Source: Lasiosphaeria ovina (lineage: Eukaryota; Ascomycota; Sordariomycetes; Sordariales; Lasiosphaeriaceae). From it: a DNA stretch of 64,000 nt. The position numbers were made by a program, and so were the translations under genes. Of this stretch, positions 54,776-64,000 are shown in pieces. The DNA lies in NCBI GenBank assembly GCA_033439765.1, contig JAULSN010000008.1, positions 2,170,001 through 2,234,000 of the forward strand. The letters run 5' to 3'. Under the pieces are notes generated by a model. It worked only from the letters and a program-made list of their open reading frames with translations. It searched no databases and was not told the origin of the DNA. Position 1 is the stretch's first letter, and each line of letters begins with the position of its first letter.

Positions 54776-55169
54776 AGGGTAGAAAGCAAACAGGCTAATA
54801 GATTTCGCGCGCAAGCATGGCTGATGGTTAGGCGTTACCGGCGCAACTCTCCTCCATGAGTTTGATCCATTTATATCACAAATGGGGAGGCGGTTTGCCA
54901 GAATATAATAAATGCTCCTCTGACATCTAGCGAGTGTGTTTTGATGACCGTCTGTGGGTTGTGCCACAAGAGGGCCGGGAGTTTATTTCCTCTCCCAACT
55001 TTTCTTTTTGAATTTTGGGTGCAATATGACCCCTCAGGGTGAACATCGGGCTAGTATACGTCAAGGATTTCGCGATTTCCGCTCCACCATAGATCAGAAG
55101 CAAAAGAGAAGCATTCCCCGCATCTGGACGCGCCGTGGCAACAGTGTCTGTTCAGCTGCCGCAGCTACT
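54776..55169. other. convergent 3' regions
   Basis: Short AT-rich stretch between the flavin reductase gene (+) and the FKBP gene (-). No coding signal. Confidence 0.4.
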
Positions 55170-55701
55170 TTACTCGCCCTCAATGCCCACCAGCTCCGTC
55201 TCGAAGATGAGAGTCGAGTTGGGGGGGATGAGGCCTTCGCCGACATCCTTGTTGCCGTACCCGAGGAAGGGGGAGATGTAGAGGGTGCGCTTCTCTCCCT
55301 TCTTCATGCCCAGTAGGCCCTCATCCCAGCCCTTGATAACCTGGCCAGTACCGACGGTGAACTTCAGAGGTCTCTTGCGGGGTATGCTCGAGTCGAACTG
55401 CTTGCCCTTCTCGGTGTTGCCCTCGCCAACGCCGAGGAAACCAGTGTAATGGACATCCACGGTATCGCCTTTAATTTACCACGCACAGTTAGTTGACTTA
55501 GATGTATGAAATTTGGGGCAGTTAGTGGGGGAAGCGTCCCGCCACAGGTGTAACGGTTGGACACGTAGAAGAATAGGCAGTTTCCGCAGGGATATGGGGA
55601 CCAGTGGAGAGGCTGAGAATATGCCTACCGCGCTCCGTCTCGCGACCCTGGCCCTCGGCATCGACCACGATTTGGAGACCGTCAATTTCTGGGACCGTCA
55701 T
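55170..55701 (-). CDS. FKBP-type peptidyl-prolyl isomerase
   Basis: Prolyl cis-trans isomerase of the FKBP12 class, the usual binding partner of FK506/rapamycin. Minus-strand exons 55701-55629 and 55468-55170 give 123 aa with no signal peptide, so probably cytosolic. Active-site and drug-pocket residues are present: [28 protein letters not shown] and LIFETEL. The loop after VHYTGFL has a small insertion ([10 protein letters not shown]). The 160-nt intron has a CTAAC branch about 20 nt from its AAG acceptor, and splicing gives [15 protein letters not shown]1-type identity is likely, but paralogues elsewhere in the genome cannot be excluded, so I give no symbol. Confidence 0.9.
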
Positions 55702-56421
55702 TCTGGCTGGATTTGCAGTTGAGTTTTGGTGTGATTGGGATAAGAAGGCGGTTTGTTTGTTTGGTTGATGGCGGAAAGGTTCAGTAAAGTTGAAAATGAG
55801 GGGCAGTGGAGGGCGGAGGGGCTCTGAAGTACATACCATTCCATACCTCCGGAAAAAGCGCACTCAGCTGCGGGGAGCTCCCAGAGCGGGATCTCGTAAC
55901 TGAGCCCAGGTGACGCAATAAGGAGGGGGCGAATCGATATCACTACCTACACACCGACCGAAAGATCGACGGCGTTAACTCAGTCCCGGACATCCGAATC
56001 CTATTACAGTTACTTACTTATTACATGTGACTAGACTTGAAATCTTTTCACAGTTGTATTATAGAAGCAAAATTACCGTATCTCGAGTTAATGATATGGG
56101 CTGTAGCTGGTTTGTTGTGGCTAGTGTGCCGCGCCAATTCTCCGGGGTCCTCAGGCTGTGACTTGTATCCCTCAATGAATTCAGCTTCGAGGTTACAGGA
56201 GGCTGGCAACAAATACCTAATGCGACCTTTTCCTTGGTCGAGTCAGATTGCTCCAAGGCGCGGCCATTCATAATGAGTAAATAGGCTTGATAGGTCTGGG
56301 GTTGTTGAAGTTGCATAATACGTAATACCCTGGATCAATTGCTTACTCAGGTCAAGGTGCATATGGTTGAAGAAGCAGCTCGGAGATATTACAAAATGAC
56401 GGCTGCTATCGGACATATAAT
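55702..56421. promoter_or_regulatory. divergent promoter of FKBP and aquaporin
   Basis: About 720 bp between divergent starts, AT-rich toward the aquaporin side. No coding signal. Confidence 0.4.
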
Positions 56422-57887
56422 ATGACTGTAAACTCCTCTCCGGCGCTGGATGCTCATCCTCTATCTCAAAGGTTCAACGTAATAATGGCAGTAACTTCGA
56501 CAAATACGTCCAAGAGGCTCGAGGCTGATGCGGCGAGCACCCATACAGTACCTAATACTAACGGAGATGAAACGACGAGAGAGCTTTCGGAGCCTGTCAG
56601 GCTCAACACTCGTGCCAATGATGCTGCCTTCGACGGCGCCTTCAACGGGTCATTTGCCGGTGCAGCCGGGAACGTTACCGAAGCCCCTGATTTGCCATGG
56701 TATCGACGGCCCGAGTACTTCACCGAAGGATGGGCAGATCCTGTCATTTGGCGCTCAACTGTTGGTTTTCTGTTGAACCCCCATCCATGAACGGCCTTGC
56801 TCACGATGCCGATGAATATCTAGATAGTCGAGTGCCTTGCCACGGCGTCAATGATTTATATCTCTGGCCAGTTTGGCTTGACACTGTTGAGCTATAAAAC
56901 CAACCAGGTCGCCGGCTATGTTGGCATTTTCAACACCCTTCTCCTAGCCACGTTCATCTATGCAGTCGCTCCGGCCACCGGCGGGCATCTGAACCCGATG
57001 ATCACTTTCACGACCATACTCTGTGGCCTCACTCCATTATCCAGAGGTATACGCTACGACGCCGCCATCAGGTAACCCTGCTGACCGAGACTAGGAGTGC
57101 TGCTTATGGTCGCCCAAATAATCGGCGGCATTCTAGCCGGAGCCGTGCTGCTGGGATCTTGGGGCCACGAGAGAGCAATCTCGTATGGAACTCCTCTCCC
57201 TACCACCTCGAGCCGTGATTGACTCGTTCTTCTCCCTCGGCCTTAGCAACCTAGGGGGGGGGAGCTTCTTCGACCCAGAATTCCTCTCACCCGGCCAGGC
57301 GCTCTTGACCGAGACAATGTCTTCACTTTGCCTACTGTGAGGTTCCCTACTCCAGTTGCATTGCCAGATCGAATACTCATCCGAACTTTGCGCATCACAG
57401 CCTCCTCGCAGTTGGCACTGGCCTGGATCCCCGGAGACAGGTTTTGTACGGCCGTCAGCTAGGCCCTCTCCTCGTTGGCCTCAGCTTGGGCTTGATATCC
57501 AGCGCAACTTCAGGAGTGCAAGGGTACACAGGGCCAACAATGAATCCAGTACGGGCACTTGCCCTGGCAATCGCAGGATCCAACTGGGAAAGTATGCTTC
57601 CTGTCCAAGATATCCCTAAATCCTCCATCGAAAAACGAATTGTTTCTGACATGGACTTGGCCGACTTTCACAGATCACTGGGTGTGGTGGGCTGGGCCGG
57701 TAAGCACTCGTCTTATTTTCGTGTACTAAAAGGCATCAAACAAGCAGTGCTGATCATGACACAGGCTCTTGGATCAATAGCTGCGTCTCTGATGTACACC
57801 GTCGCACCACCTACAGACGGCGAATTGGTCAAGAGGAGAGATCTGCAAAGCGACACAGGAAGGAGAAGAGCTTCAATGGCAGTGTAG
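56422..57887 (+). CDS. aquaporin / MIP-family channel
   Basis: Membrane water or small-solute channel. The frames look broken but assemble into an intact seven-exon gene: 56422-56760, 56824-57046, 57095-57182, 57247-57336, 57401-57591, 57674-57699 and 57765-57887, 359 aa. A start at 56485 (A at -3, G at +4) is also possible. A cytosolic N-tail of about 110 residues is followed by six membrane helices. The first channel motif is NPM (GGHLNPMITF, about 170-172) and the second NPV (GPTMNPVRAL, about 295-297), followed by the selectivity-filter Arg. Junctions restore ISNLGGGSFFDPEFLSPGQA, CLLLLAVGTGLDPRRQVLYG and NHWVWWAGPALGSIAASLMY. Exon 6 is only 26 nt. Whether it carries water or another solute cannot be told from sequence. 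Confidence 0.85.
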
Positions 57888-58639
57888 AGAAAGTGGGCCA
57901 AGATGTGTTCGTACACGGCGTCAGTCAAGTGGGCGAAAGTGGCCGGGCGTCTTCTTGGAGAGGCGAGAACCCCCGATTCCCCGCGAAATTGGGAATAGGG
58001 TCAACTTATACCTTTTAACTAACACTTGAAATGAATTGGAACCCAATCAACGTTAGACGGGTGGTTTCCGGTCGACTTGAAAATAAGGTATTTTGTTCGA
58101 TGAGTGTTGAGAAGCCCATGGTCAATTGGTGTAATACATGACAGTCGAACCTTCCAGTAAGGTTGTTGGTTGAGCGTTTGTTGGTGTTTGCTCTCAGAGG
58201 ATGACCTGGAGGGGTGAGTGGGCTGGTGCTCAGGAGTTATCTTAGGTACTCTGTACTTATCAAAAGCTGCTGTTTGCAGGGATCTAGCCTCGTTTCAGCC
58301 TTGCAAAAAGTGCCTGGAGACTTCTAGAGGCTTCTGCCGTTAGCCCCGCAGCTCCCAGAAACAAACAAAGCAGCCGCATCACTAGGCTGCGGAGAAAATA
58401 TACAGAAGGCCCAGATCAACTAAGTGAATCAAGTCTTGCACTGCGTAATGTGCCTCTATCCAATTTTTGCTGCCCTTTAGGGCCCAGAACGGCAGTCCAA
58501 GCTTCCAGGCTCCTGAAGGCTTCGTTTGGTGTTGAGCTTTGGCAGCTTCAAGTGGAGTGCTCTGCCTAAGCGGGTCCCTGCTCTGGCCAATTACAGCCGA
58601 CCTATGGTTGCTGTGGAGGCGGAAGCAAGCGAATGAGAA

Positions 58640-58677
58640 GAAGCTGGTGGAATTTTGGCCGATAGAATCCCATCGAA
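58640..58677 (+). promoter_or_regulatory. candidate gapped heat-shock element
   Basis: GAA triplets begin at 58640, 58650, 58665 and 58675. All lie on the same 5-bp phase, as expected for a gapped array of nGAAn Hsf1 units. They lie about 60-130 bp before the CT-rich likely start of Hsp90 transcription. Four phased triplets can occur by chance, so the promoter setting carries most of the weight. Confidence 0.4.
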
Positions 58678-58854
58678 TCTGTTTCTCGGGCACAGCCCAG
58701 GGTGTCCGCAAAGACATTTTAGCTGCTACAGCTCCCCTCGCACCTTCTTCAACTCTTCTCCTCTCCATCCTCAACCATCCTCGCTCTACTACCTTCAAGC
58801 TTCATTCAAGAAATCTACAAGGCGTAGATCGCACCTACTCACACCACATAATTG

Positions 58855-59192
58855 GTAAGTCACTTCCCCGCTGTCAGACCTGAACCCTTTGCGATTTGCG
58901 TGTTGCACCTCCCCGCCGCCTTCGATTCAGCCTCGTCAAGCACGCCCTGTGCTAGCGACTTCCACTTCCCAATCGCAAGGCATTCTTGCTTTTTTCGTTA
59001 ATACCACGCCATTCGAGAATCCTTTCCTGAATCTCGTCCTGTTTCCCCAAAAACTTTTTTGCTTTGCTTGTGCAAATCGCCCGCTCTATTCTTCGTTTGC
59101 GTCAGCTCCCCCACTGTGCAGATCACTCCAGCGCTTAGCATCGAGAATTCACTACTCCAAGACCCCGAGTACTGATACCGTTGTTCCTTCAG
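58855..59192 (+). other. probable 5' UTR intron of Hsp90
   Basis: GTAAGT donor at 58855, ACTGAT branch near 59171 and a TTCAG acceptor ending at 59192, 338 nt. The ATG at 59215 follows 22 bases into the next exon. Confidence 0.55.
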
Positions 59193-59214
59193 ATACCCAA
59201 GCCTCGAAGTCAAG

Positions 59215-61450
59215 ATGGCCGAGACTTTCGAATTCCAGGCTGAGATCTCTCAGCTTCTGGGGCTGATTATCAACACCGTCTACTCCAACAAGGAGATCTT
59301 CCTCCGGGAGCTTGTCTCCAACGCCTCCGATGCGCTCGACAAGATCCGGTACGAGGCCCTGTCCGACCCCAGCAAGCTGGACTCGTGCAAGGACCTCCGT
59401 ATCGACATCATCCCCGACAAGGAGAACAAGACCCTCACCATCCGAGATACCGGTATTGGCATGACCAAGGCTGTGAGTTTACCCTACAAGAAATGATGTC
59501 TCCAGCATTCCCTATACTAACATATCTCTAGGACCTCGTCAACAACCTCGGAACCATTGCCCGTTCCGGTACCAAGCAGTTCATGGAGGCTCTGACTGCT
59601 GGTGCCGATATCTCCATGATTGGACAGTTCGGTGTCGGTTTCTACTCCGCATACCTTGTCGCCGACAAGGTCACAGTCATCTCCAAGCACAATGACGACG
59701 AGCAGTACATCTGGGAGTCCAGCGCTGGTGGCACCTTCAACATCAAGCCCGATACGGATGGCGAGCCGCTCGGCCGTGGTTCCAAGATGATCCTGCAGCT
59801 GAAGGATGAGCAAACCGACTTCCTCAACGAGAGCAAGATCAAGGAGGTCATCAAGAAACACTCCGAGTTCATCTCGTACCCCATCTACCTCCACGTCAAG
59901 AAGGAGACCGAGACCGAAGTCCCCGACGAGGACGCCGAGGAGGTCGAGGAGGCTGACGACAAGAAGCCCAAGATTGAGGAGGTCGATGACGACGAAGAGG
60001 ACAAGGAGAAGGCCAAGAAGACCAAGAAGGTCAAGGAGACCAAGATTGAGCAAGAAGAGTTGAACAAGCAGGTCAGTTTCCCCGCGAGAGACATGAGGGC
60101 GGAGTTGCTGTGGAGCTATTGCTGACTGGATTCGCGTAACAGAAGCCCATCTGGACTCGTAACCCGCAGGATATCACCCAGGAGGAGTATGCTGCCTTTT
60201 ACAAGTCCCTCTCCAACGACTGGGAGGACCACCTCGCAGTTAAGCACTTCTCTGTGGAGGGTCAGCTCGAGTTCCGGGCCATTCTCTTCGTGCCCAAGCG
60301 CGCTCCCTTCGACCTCTTCGAGACAAAGAAGACCAAAAACAACATCAAGCTCTATGTCCGCCGTGTCTTCATCACGGATGATGCCACCGACCTCATCCCT
60401 GAGTGGCTCAGCTTCGTCAAGGGTGTTATCGATTCCGAGGATCTCCCGCTGAACCTGTCTCGTGAGACTCTTCAGCAGAACAAGATCATGAAGGTCATCA
60501 AGAAGAACATCGTCAAGAAGGCTCTTGAGCTCTTCACCGAGATCTCCGAGGACAAGGAGCAGTTTGACAAGTTCTATAGCGCCTTCTCCAAGAACATCAA
60601 GCTTGGAATCCACGAGGATTCCCAGAACCGTGGCGTTCTTGCCAAGCTCCTCCGCTTCAACTCCACCAAGTCGGGCGATGAGCAGACCTCGCTTGCTGAC
60701 TACGTCACCCGCATGCCCGAGCACCAGAAGAACATGTACTACATCACTGGCGAGTCGCTCAAGGCCGTCTCCAAGTCGCCATTCCTTGACTCGCTCAAGG
60801 ACAAGGGCTTCGAGGTTCTCTTCCTTGTCGACCCCATTGACGAGTATGCCATGACTCAGCTCAAGGAGTTCGATGGCAAGAAGCTTGTCGATATCACCAA
60901 GGACTTCGAGCTCGAGGAGACTGAGGAGGAGAAGAAGGAGCGTGAGGCTGAGGAGAAGGAGTACGAGGAGCTCGCCAAGGCCCTCAAGAACGTGCTCGGA
61001 GACAAGGTAGAGAAGGTCGTTGTCTCGCACAAGCTCGTTGGGTCCCCCTGCGCGATCCGCACTGGTCAGTTCGGCTGGTCTGCGAACATGGAGCGTATCA
61101 TGAAGGCCCAGGCCCTCCGTGACACCTCCATGAGCAGTTACATGTCGTCCAAGAAGACGTTTGAGATCTCGCCCAAGAGCCCTATTATCAAGGAGCTCAA
61201 GAAGAAGGTTGAGACCGACGGTGAGGGTGACAAGACGGTTAAGTCGATTGTGCAGCTCCTGTTCGAGACTTCGCTGCTTGTCTCGGGCTTCACGATCGAT
61301 GAGCCCGCTGGTTTCGCTGAGCGGATTCACAAGCTCGTTTCCCTCGGCCTGAACCTCGATGAGGAGCCGGAAGCCGATGAGGCGACCCCTGCCACGGCTG
61401 ACGTGCCTGCCGCCGAGACCGGCGACAGCGCGATGGAGGAGGTTGACTAA
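59215..61450 (+). CDS. hsp90: molecular chaperone Hsp90 (cytosolic)
   Basis: ATP-dependent cytosolic chaperone for kinases, receptors and other clients. Exons 59215-59472, 59532-60071 and 60143-61450 give 701 aa, the normal length. The N-terminal GHKL ATPase has [40 protein letters not shown] and [15 protein letters not shown] charged acidic linker follows at about 215-265. The middle domain has [20 protein letters not shown] with the catalytic Arg. The protein ends in MEEVD, the TPR co-chaperone docking motif. Codon use is strongly biased to C/G at third positions, as in highly expressed genes; this produces a long but spurious antisense frame. Regulation is probably by Hsf1 (candidate element upstream). 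Confidence 0.98.
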
Positions 61451-61932
61451 ACGATGAACATGACTGGGATTTACGAAAAGTGCTTCGGATCGGAGTTGGA
61501 CGGGGTTAGCTTTTTGACACTTTTGTTACCCACCTGCATGCATCAATATCTTATTCCATAATTCCTTCACAGGCCTCATCGCTCTGTACTCTTAAGTTAA
61601 GGCACGGGTGGGAGGTGTTATCCATGGTCTTTTGTAGGGCATGAATACAACACGGAATTAGATCTTGCAATTCTCTTTTAACGATAACTGTTCCTCAGCG
61701 CCCTCTTGAGTTGTGATATGGTTCTGGTGACATGAGATCTTGTCTACATCTGCCTTCATGTGATGAAGTGCTCTTTGCTTAGTTGGGTTTGTGGTTATCG
61801 TCATGTCCCACCTTGGTAGAAGCCAAGTTAGTTACTGTCCGAAGTACCGAGCGAGTGATGTTCCGCGACCGAGTCATTTGATTGCACAGCCCGGCCTTGT
61901 TTTGTGTCGATCGAGGATGCGCTGTGTGGGTA

Positions 61933-61981
<49 letters not shown>

Positions 61982-62779
61982 TATCTTCTTTCGACGCTTC
62001 TAGTCTCATCGGTAGCAGAGCAAGCACGGAGTGACACGGCAGGATTAGATGGGTATATACCTACCTGTATATACTAGTCGTCCTCGGTTCGGTTCAAGAG
62101 TCTCTGGGTGTAAAGTGTGTTAGAATCAGATGGGGTACACAGCCAACAACCACCTCTGGTAGGTCCGTACACGTATGGTAGCCTCGCACACATGCAGTTG
62201 AACATGCAAGGTAGCCGAGAACGTTTGGAGTTTTCTACACTTGCATCCTCAGCAAGCAAGTTACCTCTCTCTATTCCTGAAGAGAGCAAGAAAACAGACA
62301 GAGAACAGGAAAGACTCCCAATACCATTGCTGGTCTCTTTTCAACCACCCCGTTTGTCTCTTTTTTTGTTTCCCTTCCCGAATACCAATGCGGCTGTATC
62401 ATGGACTATTTTACACTGTTTCCAAACCTTGAAAGGAATCTTTGCCTCCCACACCTCCATTGATCCTCGAAGGCGCCCTACCATACCGTGAGAAGCAGAG
62501 CCCATCCAAGCGTAGCAAAATCTGAATAAAACAGACATCAAAGCCAAAAGGAGAGAAGATGGAAAGTAAACAAAAAATAAAACAAAAATCGATGTTTGTT
62601 TATTACAGTTGGCGCGGTCTGGCTGCCTCTGATTTCCCTAAACCCACCTGAGAAGCCCCCGTTCATGGTCGGTGTTAGCTAGAAAATAAAAAAAATTAAA
62701 ACGCTGTTATGTGCGACCATTTTCTTCGTTGCTGCTTCGTTAATATGAGTAGCCATTCCTCGGCGTTCTTCCTCTAACG
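61451..62779. other. convergent spacer between Hsp90 and the kinase
   Basis: About 1.3 kb of 3' UTR and spacer with no recognisable gene. It carries a (TC)n microsatellite, listed separately. Confidence 0.45.
61936..61977 (+). repeat. (TC)21 microsatellite
   Basis: Perfect 42-nt TC run in the spacer after Hsp90; the second long TC tract of the window. Confidence 0.97.
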
Positions 62780-64000
62780 TCATACCTCACTGGCTGCCTC
62801 TTCTTCTCTGAATTTGATACCGCCCTCGAGCTGAATGGCGCCCCCGACCCATTCTGTCTCGGCAACCTGGGCCAGGGACCATCTGCTTCGAGACCTCTTG
62901 AGAAGGCCTTCGACGACCTCCATCGCGCCCCTGAGCCCCTTGGCATCAAAGCGGGCCAGGTCGGCTTCGTGATCGCCGTGGCCTTCCTCTCCGTCTCGCA
63001 CGCCATACTCAATCCATCGCCATTCAACCCGGGCAATTCGGTGGCTGGTCCGGCTCCTCATCCGCACTTGCATCGCAAGGTCGCCGACGGCTGGGTGGGG
63101 ATCGAAAGGGAGCCTGGATTCCAAGAGCGCGTAAAGAAGTACGCCTAGAGACCATGCGTCTGTTGCGTGGCCGTCGTATGGTTGACCCATAATTACCTCT
63201 GGGGCCGCGTAATCATCTGACCCGCATCTCGTTTCCAGCTTTTCATTGTCAGCGACGCGGCGTGCCAGTCCTAGGTCTGTAAGTGTGATGAGAGAATAGG
63301 GGTAGGTCGTCCAGTCGGCCCCGGCAGATTGCAGCTCAGTGGGCGGAAGATTTACCAGGACGTCTGAGAAGGGGTTAGAAGGCAAGGTCAAGAGACCAAC
63401 GGCCCAACTGAGAGCTGGCTGAAAGAAACTCACTCTCAAGCTTGATGTCCCTGTGTACAATCTTCATGCCGTGAAGATACCTCACTGCCCCCACCAGTTC
63501 GGCGAAAATCCTTCGTAATATCCCAGGACTTAATAGATCTTTATGTCCGCTGGCAAGGTCAAATAGATCGCCACCGGGACAGTAGCTGAGCATGAGAATT
63601 GCTCGTGAAGGCTCAATGTTCCAGGCTTTGAGGTGGATCAAGGAGGGGTGATGGATGCTCTGCATAATCTCCAACTCGCGCTTGAGGCTCATTTCAATCC
63701 TGTCCTCTGACGCGCCCCCACGAGGGCCATGTTCGCAAATCTTGACAGCTACCAAGGTGCGACGTTCGTGTGGGGGCAGCGGCTCCGGTGTCTGAGAGCC
63801 ACTCTTTGAACGGTATTCCTCGTCATCGGAAACTAAAGACGAAATCTGGCTTGTGGCGAGCATGACGCGGCTGAAGGTACCCTGGCCGAGCATTTTCACG
63901 GATCTCCAACGGCGGCGCTTCCTATCGTGCCTGTCGTATGCCTCAAAATACTCATGCCGAGACAGATTGGTGACGGTACCACTGGACCCAGTGGCCGAGG
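62780..64000 (-). CDS. Ser/Thr protein kinase, 5' end beyond the window
   Basis: Protein kinase on the minus strand, cut at its N-terminus by the window edge. Exons 64000-63434 (partial) and 63363-62780 give about 383 visible aa. All main motifs are present: Gly-rich loop MLGQGTFSRV, VAVKI lysine, HRDIKLEN (completed across the 70-nt intron), and CGSDDYAAPE for the end of the activation segment. DxWSLGVLLYALL follows in the C-lobe. The metal-binding triplet reads DLG instead of DFG, a tolerated variant. A low-complexity insert (SSLVSDDEEYRSKSGSQTPE) lies between the Gly loop and the lysine. The GSDDYAAPE signature suggests a fungal CAMK-like group, but the exact family is not assigned. Confidence 0.88.

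Larger units (their letters stand above)
57888..59214. other. spacer, Hsp90 promoter and leader
   Basis: No coding gene recognised. The right part holds a candidate heat-shock element near 58640-58677, a CT-rich likely transcription start region at about 58720-58780, and a leader intron (58855-59192). Confidence 0.5.

Noticed and set aside
56422..57887. aquaporin as a pseudogene
   Set aside because: The apparent frame breaks all coincide with good splice sites, and seven exons assemble into an uninterrupted family-like protein.
60116..61330. 404-codon open frame antisense to Hsp90
   Set aside because: Leu/Val-rich shadow caused by the strong codon bias of Hsp90; no start context or motif of its own.
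1..64000. CRISPR arrays, operons, intact transposons, dispersed 5S rRNA
   Set aside because: Read for all of these; no regular spacer array, transposase or reverse-transcriptase motif, LTR pair or 5S-like sequence was seen.

Overview
The window looks like ordinary euchromatin from a filamentous ascomycete, most likely a Sordariomycete. The evidence is a set of dense, short introns (mostly 48-130 nt) with GTRNGT-like donors and CTRAC branch sites, GC-rich third codon positions, dispersed single-copy genes, and fungal-specific families (Pff1-type vacuolar protease, Tho1, fungal bL31m, Ure2-type GST). I see no rRNA, tRNA, CRISPR, or intact transposon. Gene boundaries below are my own splice models, built from open frames, splice signals and family motifs. 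They have not been checked against transcripts.

Layout. 0.4-6.5 kb: a very large, mostly disordered protein with three PH-like modules. 7.9-9.2 kb: a SAP-domain Tho1/SARNP-like mRNA-export factor. 9.2-18 kb: an unusually long stretch with no recognisable gene. 18.0-22.7 kb: a giant disordered protein ending in a class I methyltransferase-like fold. 24.7-26.6 kb: a Dcr2-like membrane-anchored metallophosphatase. 28.8-30.8 kb: an orphan proline-rich, repeat-bearing ORF with a possible frame problem. 32.0-32.5 kb: a decayed secreted FAD oxidase. 33.4-34.6 kb: a seven-exon glutathione S-transferase. 35.0-37.3 kb: the branchpoint-bridging protein. 38.5-41.8 kb: the vacuolar M28 protease Pff1. 43.4-44.4 kb: a small secreted six-cysteine protein.

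From 45 to 64 kb the genes are compact and housekeeping in character, and neighbouring genes are often divergent or convergent. They are Mediator Med11 (-) and TFIID Taf5 (+) sharing a promoter, the retromer sorting nexin Vps5, mitochondrial ribosomal bL31m (-), a probable mitochondrial flavin reductase, an FKBP12-type prolyl isomerase (-), a seven-exon aquaporin, Hsp90, and a 5'-truncated Ser/Thr kinase (-). Several act together in the cell without forming a cluster: Med11 and Taf5 in Pol II preinitiation; BBP and Tho1 in splicing and mRNP export; Vps5 and Pff1 in endosome-vacuole traffic; Hsp90 and FKBP as folding factors.

The most unusual signal is in RNA processing. Seven of about 42 inferred introns end in AAG rather than CAG/TAG, often where a nearer AG lies too close to the branch site. 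Three introns are multiples of three with no stop, so they read through in frame and would mislead ORF-based annotation. I found no convincing wholly new multi-gene system.
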